Of a DNA stretch of 64,000 bases, positions 11,324 to 22,076 are shown in pieces. Source of the DNA: Paragorgia papillata. Its lineage: Eukaryota > Cnidaria > Anthozoa > Scleralcyonacea > Coralliidae. Where the stretch lies: contig JAWNZC010000322.1 of the NCBI GenBank assembly GCA_035771165.1, positions 9,933,001 to 9,997,000 on the forward strand, in the 5' to 3' direction. Under the pieces are notes generated by a model. It did not search any database, was not told where the DNA came from, and saw nothing but the letters and a program-made list of their open reading frames with translations. Both the position numbers and the translations under genes were made by a program. Within the stretch, counting starts at the first letter, position 1; each line of letters opens with the position of its first letter.

Positions 11324-11932
11324 TCATCTAATGTTCTCGACTACATGCGGTATATCTTCGTCCTTTACTACTCTAATAGGAATGTTCACTCCTTGTGCCA
11401 CAGGACTGTCAGGTTTGGTATCTTGCTCCACTTCCAAGGGGTACAACCTTTGCAAAGGACGTCTAAATTCAGATGTAGGGGAGTTACCCGCTTTCACTCT
11501 TACTATAGCACTTCGGACATGACCATCATGTCCGGGGAGTAAGCGTTCGACCTTTCCCAGGCGCCACCGTTGTCTTGGGATCTTGTGATCGTGTAGACAT
11601 ACCATATCTCCCACTCTCACCTTATGGAGTGAACTTGCTCTCTTGGAATACCGATGATGTTCACGAAGTTCTATCAGATACTCGGCTCGCCAACGATTCC
11701 AGAAGTGATCAAGGGTTCGCTGCAAGAATTTTACTCTCCTTGTGATTGTTCCTTCATTTACGACATCTTCGTTGAAAGAGCTCTTTGCTGGAACGGATAG
11801 AATTCTGCGGCCAACAATCAAATGGGAAGGCGTCAACGGTTCTTCCATTTCGTCATAAACATACGTTAAGGGTCGCGAATTCAATACAGCTTCAACTTCG
11901 ACCAAACTGGTAGACAGTTCATCGTAGTCCAA
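11324..11932 (-). pseudogene. BEL copy 2 integrase C-terminal region
   Basis: The 202-aa open segment holds the end of the integrase catalytic core (VEAVLNSRPLTYV) and the C-terminal BEL-specific domain (WRLGKVERLLPGHDGHVRSA). It follows the core encoded at 12,002-12,802 after a frame change near 11,940-12,000. It would complete strand transfer of the cDNA. Confidence 0.85.
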
Positions 11933-12001
11933 TCGAGCATTTAGACACTTCTTCAGACATAACTTGACTAACTTGACAAGTCGCTCGAAAAAACCACCCC
12001 A

Positions 12002-12802
12002 CTATGGGGCTGCTTCGACATTGAACTTCCACTCTGTACCATCACGTTGACAATAGGTCTGCACCTTTTCGTCCTTAAACGTTTTCCCGTTGTCGCTGAC
12101 AATCAAGGTAGGTGTTCCTTGTCTTCCTTTAAAGCGGATCAGAGCTCTTACGAAACTTTCTCCACTCAGATTAGGTACTAGTTCCAGATGGACGGCACGG
12201 GTTGTAGCACATGTAAACAATGCTATGTATGCTTTCTTCGCTTCTCCTTTCTTTGAGAATATGTCCTTGACATGGAGAGGACCAGCGAAATCTACGCCTA
12301 CTCGAGTGAACGCAAACTCGTCGCTTAACCGAAAATCAGGAAGTGGCGAAGGAGGAGGAACAGCATAGCTTCTTCCTTCAATCTTCTTACAAACTGAACA
12401 TATTTTTATCATCGTCCTAACGGCTAGTCTTCCTTTGGGCACCCAAAATCTTGACCTAAGCTCAGTAAGTGTATCTCTCACGCCGTTGTGCATGACTTTC
12501 TTGTGACAATCCTCGATGACCAAGTGTGTAAAGCGAGAACATCTTGGAAGAAATATCGGAAAACGATCAGCATACGGGATTGGCGCGTTTTCAAGGCGTC
12601 CTCCACATCTCAGGATTCCCTTCTCATCTGCGTACAGTTGCGATAAAACTTTCACCTGACCAAATTTCTTATCTTCAAGAACAGTTCTTTGTACCTCCCT
12701 GTACCAAAGTTCTCTTGCTTGGTCGAGTTCTGATTGATTAATTTCTCCAAGAATCAACTCCTTTCTTGCTTTACTTAGCTTGAGACTAGACACAAATCGC
12801 AA
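12002..12802 (-). pseudogene. BEL copy 2 integrase zinc-binding domain and catalytic core
   Basis: The 266-aa open segment contains an HHCC-type zinc domain (HLVIEDCHKKVMHNGV then CSVCKK) followed by the RNase-H-fold core with the first catalytic Asp in RVGVDFAGPLHVK and the second in LIVSDNGKTF. The catalytic Glu region falls at the frame break to the next segment. Its position between RNase H and the C-terminal domain is standard for BEL pol. Confidence 0.88.
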
Positions 12803-13700
12803 GACGTACAGTATGAGGTGACTCGCAACAGTCGCCGTAGACTAATAAATCTTTCCAAAGAAATGAGACATTCGAGATTTAACTTCCCTCTTGACGTTTT
12901 TTCAGAGACAATGTTCAGAATTGTGCTGTTCTGCCGTTTCTTCAAGCGGCTTGGATTTTCCTTCTTCAACACGAGAAGGGGATCTGAATCATCATTTGCG
13001 ACTTCCATCGAATTTCCTTGAATACTTGGCCAGAATTCGTTGCTTTTTAGAAGAAACTCTGGACCATTCCACCACACGTGGTTGGCAATTAGCTTCGAAG
13101 CTATCGATCCACGAGAACAGATATCAGCTAATAGTTCCATTGTGCTGGCTTTACAAGCCGACGAATCTCCACGACTCTATTCTGTACGAACTGCTTGAAT
13201 TCCTTTTTCATCCCCCATACTCACCACAAGGCAATTTGTGAGTCCAACCAGCAGAAAATAGAATCAATCTTTAATGTTCCCTCAAACGCTGTTAAGACAC
13301 TGCTCATTAGTCGGGCTAGAACGAGGGCGCTCAATAGCTCAAGGCGAGGTATGGTGTCCCCATTCACTGGTGCAACACGAGTCTTTGAAGACACAATTTC
13401 AGTGAAGACAGCTCCAGATTTCAGTTCAACACGTAGGTAGACAACCGCTCCATATGCCCTTTCCGATGCATCAGCGAATCCGTGGAGTTGAACGCTTCGT
13501 AACTCTGCTAATGATGAATTGCAGAAGTAATGTCTCTTCAGCTCCAAGACTCCGACGTTCTTCATGTCTTAGACGAGCTTCAACCACCTTTCATGAAGGA
13601 ATGAATCAACAGGGCCATCCCAATCCACTTTCGATTTGCAAATAGATTGGAAGATAATCTTCAGAAGAACGATTACAGGGGTCAGAAATCCCAGAGGATC
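12775..13700 (-). pseudogene. BEL copy 2 RNase H and linker
   Basis: Segment 13,565-13,221 encodes the RNase H stretch LHGFADASERAYGAVVYLRV and the paired motif NGDTIPRLELLSALVLARL. Segment 13,140-12,775 encodes the linker with CSRGS and HVWWNGPEFL, found between RNase H and integrase in BEL elements. The two are in different frames with a break around 13,145-13,220. Confidence 0.8.
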
Positions 13701-13730
13701 GTACAGCTTGCTTGTTGTACCAAGAATAAC

Positions 13731-13793
13731 TCTCTTTGTGACTGGGACATCACTGATGTTTCCCTCTTTGTGACTGGGACATCACTGATGTTT
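13731..13793. repeat. 32-bp tandem duplication in BEL copy 2 pol
   Basis: Two adjacent units beginning CTCTTTGTGACTGGGACATC cover this interval. The length is not a multiple of three, so the duplication breaks the pol frame between RT and RNase H. Confidence 0.85.
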
Positions 13794-13811
13794 TTGTTTT
13801 TTTCTTTCTGA

Positions 13812-14928
13812 TTATCTCCTCCTACTCCAAGGACTTTCAACTTTGCTGTGTGGCTTCCTTGCTGATTCGACTAGTGAGCTTGAGAAGGTTTGATCTTCTT
13901 CCTGAATTCCTTGGACTTCCACAGACATACTTGAATGTTCAGTATCTTCGGACTGACTTTCGCTGACTTTCTGCTGACTTTCGACTTCTTCCATTCTTTC
14001 TTGTAGAACTGCTGAGTTGGAAGACCATTTTCGCATATTGAAACCTCCGTTGTTGAATGAGGACTTCAGATTTTTGTACATCTCGAAGACGGAGTCGTTG
14101 GAATCATCTCCACTTACAAAATCATCCACATACAGACTTTTCAACACTTTCTCAGCAAACTCTCTGGGAATATCAGTGGAGGTAAGGTGATGACGAATCG
14201 TGGCGTTTAATAGGAATGGGCTGAACGAGATACCAAAGGCAACTCTTGCAAATCTGTATACTTGAAGATTTGGGTGTTCTCTTAAGGCATCATCAACCCA
14301 CAGAAAGCGCAGATAGACACGGTCTCTTGGATCAACTGAAACATTCAAAAAAGCTTTCTCAATGTCTCCTATGATGGCAGTTCTATGGATGCGAAACCTC
14401 AGGAGGATATCATAAATGAGTGGAGACAGAGGTGGACCTGCATAGAGACAGTCATTGAGACTTGGTGAGTTTCTTCCTGACTGAGTGCTAGCATCATGAA
14501 CAACACGCAGCTTTGTGGTTTCGAATCACTTCGTGGTAAGGAATATAATGGACCTTGCCCACACCATTGTTGATACTTTGCCCCACTGGCTCAATAATTC
14601 CTTGTTCACGTTGTTCTTGAATGACATCATTGTATTGCCTTGCTACTTCAGAGTTTGACCCCAGATGCTTCAGGAGTGATGCAAGTCTTGATTTGCACAA
14701 GGCAAAATTATCTGGAAGCAGTTCATGGTCCTCCTTGAAGGGTAACCGTACTTGATATCTTCCTTCCACAAATTCAACTTCATCAACAAACTTGTCATAC
14801 AGAGAGAAGTTCTGGTCCTGGATTCCAAGAGCTTCATAGTCCCAAAATTTCTTAACTTCGGAGGTTAATGCATCTTCTTTAACGATGCTTGATTCCACTT
14901 TGAGAACGTGAGTTGCAGTGAGGTTCAT
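13812..14928 (-). pseudogene. BEL copy 2 reverse transcriptase
   Basis: Segment 14,928-14,494 holds the RT N-terminus (GRYQVRLPFKEDHELLPDN). Segment 14,348-13,812 holds the palm with RVAFGISFSPFLLNATIRHH and the catalytic SLYVDDFVSG box. The stretch between them is out of frame. RT copies the genomic RNA into DNA inside the particle. Confidence 0.87.
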
Positions 14929-15221
14929 CCATTCTTATCCTCTGGTCTGACCATGGTGGGTCCAGATAAGACATATCCCAATTTGGTCGCTAGGGCAACT
15001 GGTTCACATGGGGCACCTCTTATCACGGAACCTTCAACCATGAAGGACCAGTAGTAGTCAGCACCAATGAGAATACTAACTGTCTGATCTCTTACACCTG
15101 CCCGTTCTGCCAATAGAAGGCCACGTAAGTGCTCATAGGTACACTGAGTAAGTTCTGCAGGGGGTTGAGTAGGTGGACCACATATGAGTAAGTTCTGCAG
15201 GGGGTTGAGTAGGTGGACCAC
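14925..15221 (-). pseudogene. BEL copy 2 protease-to-RT linker
   Basis: The open segment carries SILIGADYYWSFMVEGSV and ALATKLGYVLSGP, the conserved region between the aspartic protease and RT in BEL polyproteins. Its apparent N-terminus is made by the 40-bp duplication at 15,146-15,225, so that Met is not a genuine start. Confidence 0.75.
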
Positions 15222-15225
15222 ATAT
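15146..15225. repeat. 40-bp tandem duplication in BEL copy 2 pol
   Basis: Units 15,146-15,185 and 15,186-15,225 are identical and begin GAGTAAGTTCTGCAGGGGGT. The 40-bp length shifts the frame by one and separates the Gag-protease segment from the downstream pol segment. Confidence 0.93.
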
Positions 15226-16793
15226 CACTGTACTACATACGCCTGAACATACACAGTTTCTCCAAATGCTGTCTTGATACCAACTTGAACAATCTCACAT
15301 GAACGTAGCCTAGCATCAGACTCTCCAAATGTTTTTATCAAAAGTGAATCTTTACCAATCACTCTCTGACTGCACAAATCAAAGACTAGACGAACACTTC
15401 TTGAATAGCTTTCATCATCTAGACGCATCACATCAGCAGTTGCAGTCTGAAGCAAAACTGATCCTCTCAATTCTTCATCACAGTATGCACTGGTTGTAGT
15501 TTGGGCAGATTGTTCCTCACCTGGTTCCTGAGTGTCCCAGGGTTGTTCAGAGTTGTTACAAATTGATACATGGTGAGCCTTATGGCATTTGAAGCATTTT
15601 ACAGGACTTTGACAGTCGCGTGACAAATGACCACTTCTCAAGCAGAGAAAACACCTTCCCTTTTTCTTGAGAATTTGCTTTCTCGACTCAGGAGTAGTTA
15701 CAACATTGCTTCGATGGTCTCCATTACAGTATGAACACCACACACGGGAACCTTGAGGATTTTTAGAGTTATCTGAGTATAAGGCTGCTGTAGAATAGGA
15801 TGACTCACCTCTCTGACGACCTGGGCCTGGTAGTTTCAAATCCTTTGGCTCTTTGGTGTTCAGTAAACACTGTTCTCTCAATTGTAGTTCCTTGTGAAAC
15901 TCACTCAGAATATCCTTCAGTTCCCACGTATCAGATCCCAGATTGCGTGTAATTGCGATTCGGAACTCCTCGGGTAATTTCTGAAGAATGATGGGTGTCA
16001 AGAAGCAACCATACATCTCTGGGGAAACTTCCACACTTTCCAGACCACGTACATGGGATTCCACTAGGTCGTACAAGTTTCGTAGTCGCTTCACATCGCC
16101 AATCTCTGTTATCTTAGGAATTTTTGTGAGCGCTTCCATATGGCTGGAGATCACAATTTGACGATTTCCAAATCTTTTCTTCAGCAATTCAACTGCCTTG
16201 TCGTAATTTGTACTCGTCAGAGCTAAACCAGTGATGACACTTTGAGCTGTTCCCATAAGAAGTGATTTTAAATAATTAAATTTATAGCTGATAGATTTGG
16301 ATTCTTGTGAACTGCTGACTCGAATGACTCCCAAAATGGGTACCATTCGATGGGATTTCCATGGAATTTCTTCAGTTCTAGCTTCGGTTGCCTTGCGTGA
16401 GCTTGAACCTTTGGCAGTTGACTTGAAGATGTTCCCATGGCTTGTGCATTCAATTGCTGGCCTTTCGCTTGTGTTTATTCTGCTACCATTAAAGCTTCCA
16501 ATTCGACAATACACTCCTGAATGGCACTGGTAAAGTCACAACTCTCTGACACTTCTTCGTCAATCTTTGAGTCATCTTCCAACAGTTCGACTACATCACG
16601 ATCCAACACGGCAACACTTGAAGCTCCGAACTCTTGCTTTGAAGTGTGGTACGAAGGAGCTTTAAGCCTTTAACTTCTTTAACTCGACAGGATTTTCTCC
16701 AGCGATAAATTCTTTAGCATTATCGATAGTTTTCCTGACAAAACTGCGATGACCAGCGCGATATTTAAGCAATTTCTTCTTCTTTTCCGACAT
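15225..16793 (-). pseudogene. BEL copy 2 Gag and start of protease
   Basis: A plausible start is the Met at 16,793 followed by a lysine-rich N-terminus. Frame changes occur near 16,670 and 16,280, and a stop at about 16,475. The core reads ELKKFHGNPIEWYPFWESF and LLKKRFGNRQIVISSHMEAL. Three Cys/His knuckles follow (CSYCNGDH, CFLCLRSGHLSRDC, CFKCHKAHHVSIC). The protease region has FDLCSQ where a D-S/T-G motif is expected, so the catalytic signature is lost. Confidence 0.82.
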
Positions 16794-16879
16794 GATTTTG
16801 CTACGCCTTGCCTTCAGATTTCAGTTCATAACAACCAGAATAGACTGAACGTCTTCCAAAATAATCCCAGTTTTCCAAT

Positions 16880-16896
16880 CCCGGGAGTCGGCACCA
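16880..16896 (-). promoter_or_regulatory. tRNA primer-binding site of BEL copy 2
   Basis: The plus strand reads CCCGGGAGTCGGCACCA, which looks like the 3' end of a tRNA (end of T-arm, acceptor strand, CCA). The minus-strand RNA would therefore pair with a tRNA 3' end two bases from the 5' LTR (LTR edge at 16,899). Confidence 0.8.
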
Positions 16897-16898
16897 TA

Positions 16899-17470
16899 TG
16901 TGTAAAACGTACACTACTAGACAATCTTTGTTTAATCACTTTGATCAGACAACTTCGAGAATTACATCAACATCAGACTACATCAGACCACATCAGACTA
17001 CATCAACACCGCTGCCAAACGTTTGCGCATGCGTGAATTATCTAGAATAAATATCAAGAGAAGCCGTGGCGACAACAACCAGACAGCGAAGACTAAGTAA
17101 GACTCGACTATTCATTTGTGTTTTAAAAAAAGGGTAAAGAAAATTACGAAGGGGTAAATTCAGAATATGTTACAATATTGACAAAGAAGCCATGGACAAA
17201 AAATTATCTACCTTATCTTTTCGGTAGTATACGTACTTATAATTTTAACTTTTGTGTCGGACTCTCGGACCAGTCCAAATATTTCAGTGTTTTCCCGCTC
17301 TTTTTCTGAGGACGAGCTCGGACGTCGCGCATGCGCAAAACGTTTGGCAGCGGTGTTGACTACATCAGACTACATTCAAGTTCTCAGTAACAGAGTTCAG
17401 TTCGAGGAAGATCTCTTCCAGGAATTTTATCACGTGATGTCAATAATAAACTAGGATCCAATTCTCAACA
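16899..17470 (-). repeat. BEL copy 2, 5' LTR split by a MITE
   Basis: The outer parts (16,899-17,002 and 17,360-17,470) match the left LTR, starting TGTGTAAAACG and ending CTCAACA. The middle is a 357-bp insertion absent from the other LTR. Confidence 0.9.
17003..17359. mobile_element. MITE inside the BEL LTR, about 30-bp TIRs
   Basis: The ends are TCAACACCGCTGCCAAACG and its reverse complement, extending through GCGCATGCG. It interrupts the tandem ACTACATCAG units of the LTR. The superfamily is unclear because the target duplication cannot be separated from the repetitive target. No coding. Confidence 0.8.
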
Positions 17471-17477
17471 GTTATTA

Positions 17478-17974
17478 CAGGGGTGGCGCCAGAGGGGGGG
17501 AGAGGGGCCCCATCGGGGAAAATTTACAGCATTTGTCGGGTAATTATCTGGAAGAAAAATTGTATTTTTAACAATTGCCAAAGAACGTTTTAACTGATTA
17601 AGCCAGACAAGTCCGTAATTAATGCTTTAATAGTGAAATAAAACTCCTTTAGAAACACACGATACAGTATATATTGTGTAGAGGCCAACAGTATTAATAA
17701 TTACAACACGTAAAATCCCATTTTCTTATTGAACGAAAATGGCAAAGGTTAATGACCACACTAGGTGTTCAACACTTTTTTCTTTATTGATAGCATGAAA
17801 ATAGATGCTGTAGCTTGTCGGTTATTGCAATAATTTCACGCGGAAAAGATGAAAAGGCTATTCTAGACGTTCAAATTTTGAAAAGGATGGGGGAGGATGC
17901 CCACGGACTCTCCTACTGGCCCCCCTGTCGGGGACCTTAGCCCCCGTGTTGGGGAATTCCCGGCGCCACCCCTG
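17478..17974. mobile_element. hAT-type MITE, 497 bp
   Basis: Terminal inverted repeats CAGGGGTGGCGCC and GGCGCCACCCCTG enclose a non-coding G-rich-ended interior. The 8-bp flanks AGTTATTA and GGTTATTA match at seven of eight positions, as expected for hAT insertion. The target includes the last base of the BEL LTR and its GTTAT duplication, so this insertion is younger than the BEL element. Confidence 0.8.
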
Positions 17975-19225
17975 GGTTATTATTCACTGATATTCACTGA
18001 GCCTGAGGCGAAAAATTATTTTATAACAGTAGGGTGATTAGTTCTATAAGGTAATTTTGTGATTCTATAAACGACAACGTTCGACAACATCAAATTAGAC
18101 CTATAATATAGTCAAATGTTGTCAGGACACTTGCTTTAAATTTCTATAAACGTTCGTGCCCCCTCTTTCCAAGGTTGAAAACTAGCGAATTTTGCCGAAA
18201 ATATAAGGGTTCGTACTCAAAATATTTTGCCAGTAGAAATTTTATAAAGACATTCAAGATTGAAAAAGGGGAGAGGGAGCAGAAAAGTTGCAAAAACACG
18301 GGGGTGTTCAGTCTACTTTTGGTCATGATTGTAGGCTAGCCTCTCGAAAACAGCCCGAAAGCTTGCCCGAAAGTGTATTATACAGATTCTTTTTACTATA
18401 TATCGCAAATATATTCACAGTTTTTACAGTTTCGTTAGATTTGTCAGACTTTCACTAACTGAACGACTAATTATTATAGTTTATAATTTTTTAGATGAGA
18501 TCCATGGTCTATACAAAACAAGCAACGTCATCGACTCGTGATGTTGTGGTGAGATCCGTGCTTGGTTTAGAGAAATCACACCACGTCAGTGTCGTAATCT
18601 GTGCATAGCATGGCATTGAGGTTGATTAGTGATTAAATGTACCCGAAAGCTGAGGGAGGTTTATAGTTACGGTTTCCGAAAGCTGAGGGAGGTTTAGTTA
18701 CGGTTTCCGAAGAAGAAGGAGCCGGAGTAAAACAAGAACGCTTTTGCCGGAGTCAACAACTCCAGAGTGAATAAATTATTGAGTTGTGATTAATACTATT
18801 CGCCTCGTGTCTGTATACCCCGAGTCCCCGATACAGAACGGCCACTCATTCTGTAAATAGTGTATGTAATAGATACAGCATGAGCAGCTGATCTGTATCT
18901 GATTTACAAGGCGAGCCGAAGGCGAGCCGTAGTAAATCAGATACAGATCGGCTGCGAATGCTGTATCTTTCTTAAAATACAAATGCATCTAAGTAATCAA
19001 GTTCACCAACTATTTTAGCGATATACTCTATTTTAGCCGAGAAAATCGAAGCTAAAGTTTATGTAAATCAGGACGATTCTGTATCCGATTTACAACCTCT
19101 GCTACGGTATTGATTTCTTTCGTGTTTTCCTCATGAATTATTAATGATTTTTTAAATATATATACAAACGAGCACGTGTGATTTTGTTCACGGAATGTCG
19201 GAAAGTGTTCAATACGATAAAGGTA
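17975..19225. other. Non-coding stretch with a tandem duplication and hairpin
   Basis: I see no gene. A 31-33-bp unit (CCGAAAGCTGAGGGAGGTTT...) is tandemly duplicated at 18,643-18,706. A long hairpin lies at 18,871-18,968. The rest is AT-rich unique sequence. Confidence 0.6.
18871..18968. repeat. Hairpin with GCGAGCC-rich loop
   Basis: Arms around GATCTGTATCTGATTTAC and GTAAATCAGATACAGATC continue outward to AGATACAGCAT and ATGCTGTATCT. They enclose a loop with two GGCGAGCCG units. Hairpins with related loops but different arms occur at 60,590-60,651 and 63,646-63,741. Confidence 0.8.
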
Positions 19226-19272
19226 GAGCGAATATAGTATAGTGCATATGGGCTTACCTCAAAATGTTGAGT

Positions 19273-19313
19273 GTCGCAACTGTCAGTTTCACGCGGGGCG
19301 ATCTTCAGGCGAC
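19273..19313 (-). ncRNA. Hammerhead ribozyme motif in Penelope copy 2
   Basis: The minus strand reads stem I GTCGC, core CTGAAGA, a stem II hairpin (CGC-CCC-GCG), GAAAC, a five-base loop, G, then cleavage triplet GTT and stem I GCGAC. Stem I is five perfect pairs. The cleavage triplet GUU is permitted (NUH) but less favoured than GUC or GUA. Confidence 0.72.
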
Positions 19314-19405
19314 TGAGTAGTTTCGATTCGTGGGCCGCTTAAATGGTTTTGGTCAAGAGGTGGGCGTGTGAGCGGTGAAACAATGAATGCATCCCTCAAA
19401 TGGTT

Positions 19406-19834
19406 TTAGTCGAAAGGTGGGCGTGTGGGCGGTGGATTCCTCAAACTCCTTTCCTTGTTTTGGTTGTTGTTTAGATTGTTGATATTAAATTTATTTTTAT
19501 GCCTGCATGTCGAAATGATTTCTGATCTTTTATTGAGTAAAAAGCGTTTGTCTGCTTTCATGATACAAAGTTTCTCTTCCAAACATAAATTGCATCTGCC
19601 TGGTCCTCCTGAGTAGGAAGCCGCGCGTTTTAAAATAGACCTGGTTATGTTGAAATTTTGTTTCTTTTCTCTTAAATCCCAGACGTGTTTCGAAAGTTCG
19701 GTTTCGTTTGAATATTTTTTGTTTTGGAAAGATTTAGTGTGATTTCTGTATCGCTCTTTGAAATTGTTTGCTGTCATACCAAAAAAAAACGCGAAGCATT
19801 TCTTTAAAGACCATAAAGATAATTTCGAAAACAA
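19406..19834 (-). pseudogene. Penelope-like GIY-YIG endonuclease region
   Basis: The 142-aa segment has GMTANNFKERYRNHTKSF, then ELSKHVWDLREKK and GRCNLCLEEKLCIMKAD. This matches the C-terminal endonuclease of Penelope-like proteins, with its Arg-x3-His helix and downstream Cys-x2-Cys. The residues where GIY-YIG should begin are degenerate (CFAFFFG). It would nick the target for primed reverse transcription. Confidence 0.8.
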
Positions 19835-19847
19835 CCCAACATGCCGT

Positions 19848-20680
19848 TTATTTTAACCCAGCAAAAAGCGAATCTGGAAAATTCAAAGTAATTTTTGACA
19901 GAATACCATGAATACCGAATTGAGAAGAATTGAGAAAGCAAATCAATGGAGAAACACACAAAATGTAATCGCATGGTTTAATAATATCAACGAAAAAAAT
20001 AGACACACTTTTATTTCATTTGACATTGTCGATTTCTATCCATCGATATCTGAAAACCTACTGGACCAAGCATTATCTTGGGCCAGAAATTTGACAAATA
20101 TAGCCCGACAGCGATGAAATTACAGTTACTAAACATGCGAGAAAATCACTCCTTTTCAACAAAGAAAAACCATGGATTAAAAAAGACAGCCAAGATTTAT
20201 TTGACGTCACCATGGGTAGCTATGACGGCGCCGGAATTTGCGAACTGGTTGGCTTTTTTATTTTAAACGTAACAGCCTTGGGAAAAAAATTGGCAAAGAA
20301 AATGTCGGCCTATATAGAGATGACAGATTGGCCATTTTAAAGAACAAAACCGCGAGATTGGCAGACAAATCAAGAAAAGATCTACACAAAATTTTCGAAC
20401 AGCTCGGCCTCAAAATAACAGCCCACACAAATTTACATGTGGTAAACTTTTTAGATGTTACTTTCGCCCTTCAAAACGGAAAATACAAGCCTTATATTTC
20501 TATAAGTATTTCTATATTTTCAATGACGATGCATTGTATGTAAACAAGCAACCAAACCACCCACCTAGCATTTTAAAACAGCTACCAACATCAATCGGCA
20601 AACGCATTTCCTTTCTCTCATCGGGAAAGATTTCTGATAGGCAGTTAGAGCAAGTCCCACGAATCGAAACTAATCGAAAC
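19848..20680 (+). pseudogene. Penelope-like reverse transcriptase fragment
   Basis: Pieces in three frames give TFISFDIVDFYPSISENLL (palm motif A), then a VTMG-like motif, then KENVGLYRDDRLAIL, where YRDD is the catalytic box, and LHVVNFLDVTFALQNGKY (thumb). Frame breaks lie near 20,115 and 20,240. These motifs are characteristic of Penelope RT, which is related to telomerase RT. Confidence 0.82.
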
Positions 20681-20729
20681 TGACAGTTGCGACACTCAAC
20701 ATTTTGAGGTAAGCCCACTTAAACTATAC

Positions 20730-20732
<3 letters not shown>

Positions 20733-20769
<37 letters not shown>
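20733..20769. repeat. AT tract flanking the Polinton, left
   Basis: A TA dinucleotide tract lies between the Penelope 3' end and the Polinton TIR. Its counterpart on the far side of the Polinton is at 34,247-34,333. Confidence 0.9.
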
Positions 20770-20771
<2 letters not shown>

Positions 20772-20922
20772 TAGATAGGGTGCAGCTATAGCACAGCTGA
20801 GTCAGCATTTTTCAGGAGCTCTTACCCCTAGATTTTAGTTACCAGGCTGGCTGTGTGAGCCCTGTACGCACGCATGTAGGCCAGAAATCATGTTATTCAT
20901 ATAAACCGGTTTGACAAGTGAG
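20770..20922 (+). repeat. Polinton left TIR
   Basis: This 153-bp repeat pairs with 34,094-34,246. A handful of substitutions separate the two in the inner part (for example around 20,850-20,890). It starts with AG, as usual for Polintons. Confidence 0.95.
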
Positions 20923-21046
20923 GTTGTCGTCAGACATTGGTTAATATGAGAAAAGGCTTATTGAAATGATTGCAAAATGTTCACGGTAGTTTATTTCGTA
21001 AGTTTACTCCTGAGCAGTTGGTTAAAGAAACGTAATAAAAAGAACC

Positions 21047-21319
21047 ATGGCACATCTATTTGAAGAAATGTATGTCGACGAGGTTGATTTTGAAGAGACT
21101 CTGACTCCTCAGCGACTGATTAACCTTATCTTTACGGAGTTTGTCCATCGACAGATTCAGCAGTTGGAAGAACTGAGAACATGTGTGAAGACCGACGAAA
21201 TTAAATCGATGGTAATCAATGGACATCCATTAGAGAACATTCTGAAATATCCAGTGAAAGCGAACGAACATCGTGGGAAGCATGATAACTATATAGGATT
21301 GCAAACTTCCCTTGCGTAA
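21047..21319 (+). CDS. Polinton small ORF, unknown function
   Basis: The 90-codon intact ORF is the first after the left TIR. It has an acidic N-terminus (EEMYVDEVDFEETL) and a predicted helical middle with no recognised domain. Its position and orientation match the POLB-side gene block. I cannot assign a function. Confidence 0.5.
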   Translation: MAHLFEEMYVDEVDFEETLTPQRLINLIFTEFVHRQIQQLEELRTCVKTDEIKSMVINGHPLENILKYPVKANEHRGKHDNYIGLQTSLA

Positions 21320-21393
21320 TTATTGTCAATTAGAATATGGATTTCGTAATAGCAATTCATAATCATTTATGTCAACAAAGGTTTTCTTGTGCT

Positions 21394-21754
21394 AACAGTG
21401 ATGGTGCAATATATCTTTGCATAGTAAAAATGTGTAGCGTACTCAAAATAACACTGGGAAATGATCGCTTTTATAAACTGTTCTTAGCGAAAGAAAATGC
21501 TTTGCGTCATTTATCGGTTTGTAAACGCTATAGCAGTTGAATTGTAGGTACAAGAAATTGTCGCCCCACACGAGTAACCATGTGACGATCGATGTTTTAT
21601 TGCCAGAGTAACACAAGTAGAATCTAATTTTATTCCGACTAACAATTCATAACTATTGTGCAGTGATGGTGCAATATATCTTTGCATAGTAAAAGTGTGC
21701 AGCAAAAGCAAAATAATATACCGGGAAATGATTACTTTATATAAACTGTTCTTA
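21394..21754 (+). repeat. Direct repeat upstream of POLB
   Basis: A block of about 95 bp at 21,394-21,488 recurs at 21,661-21,754 (shared AGTGATGGTGCAATATATCT). It lies in the non-coding stretch 21,320-22,076 between the first small ORF and POLB and may be a promoter duplication. ORFs across it are incidental. Confidence 0.75.
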
Positions 21755-22076
21755 TTGTGAGAGATTCGACAAAGAAACGTACTCTGAACTGTTTTCTTTG
21801 CGCTAAAGCAATCGGTAGTTTGCCGATTCTCTTATTAAAATTTAAGGCCCCAAAGCACACACGATCAAACTCCCGCTGTCTTTTGAACATTGACCTTGTA
21901 TATTTATTATTGTGCAACGTTACTAATAACTTGTTTTACCTGTTTTATAATGATTATTCAATCTGCGATTATAAAAGTGGCGCAATACGAACGCCTCGCA
22001 CTTTCAATCACTCGTTGAACGATTGTGTCTTTCAGTTTTCGAAATCATTTTTAAAACTCAATTCTTTCTTATCGAT

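Larger units (their letters stand above)
10986..17470 (-). mobile_element. Complete BEL/Pao LTR retrotransposon (copy 2)
   Basis: Both LTRs begin TGTGTAAAACG and end CCAATTCTCAACA (plus strand) and are flanked by the same 5-bp target duplication GTTAT (10,981-10,985 and 17,471-17,475). A tRNA primer site lies next to the right LTR, so transcription runs leftward. The interior encodes Gag, protease, RT, RNase H and integrase in BEL order, interrupted by several frameshifts and tandem duplications. The element is complete in outline but coding-dead. Confidence 0.93.
19226..20745. mobile_element. Penelope-like element, head-to-head rearranged (copy 2)
   Basis: The left half (19,226-19,843) is a minus-strand 3' end with endonuclease. 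The right half (about 19,848-20,745) is a plus-strand RT portion that also ends in the same 3' terminal sequence. Outer inverted repeats match at 19,249-19,293 and 20,675-20,720 and extend outward through ATATAGTATAGT. This could reflect 5' inversion during integration or two fused partial copies. Confidence 0.8.
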
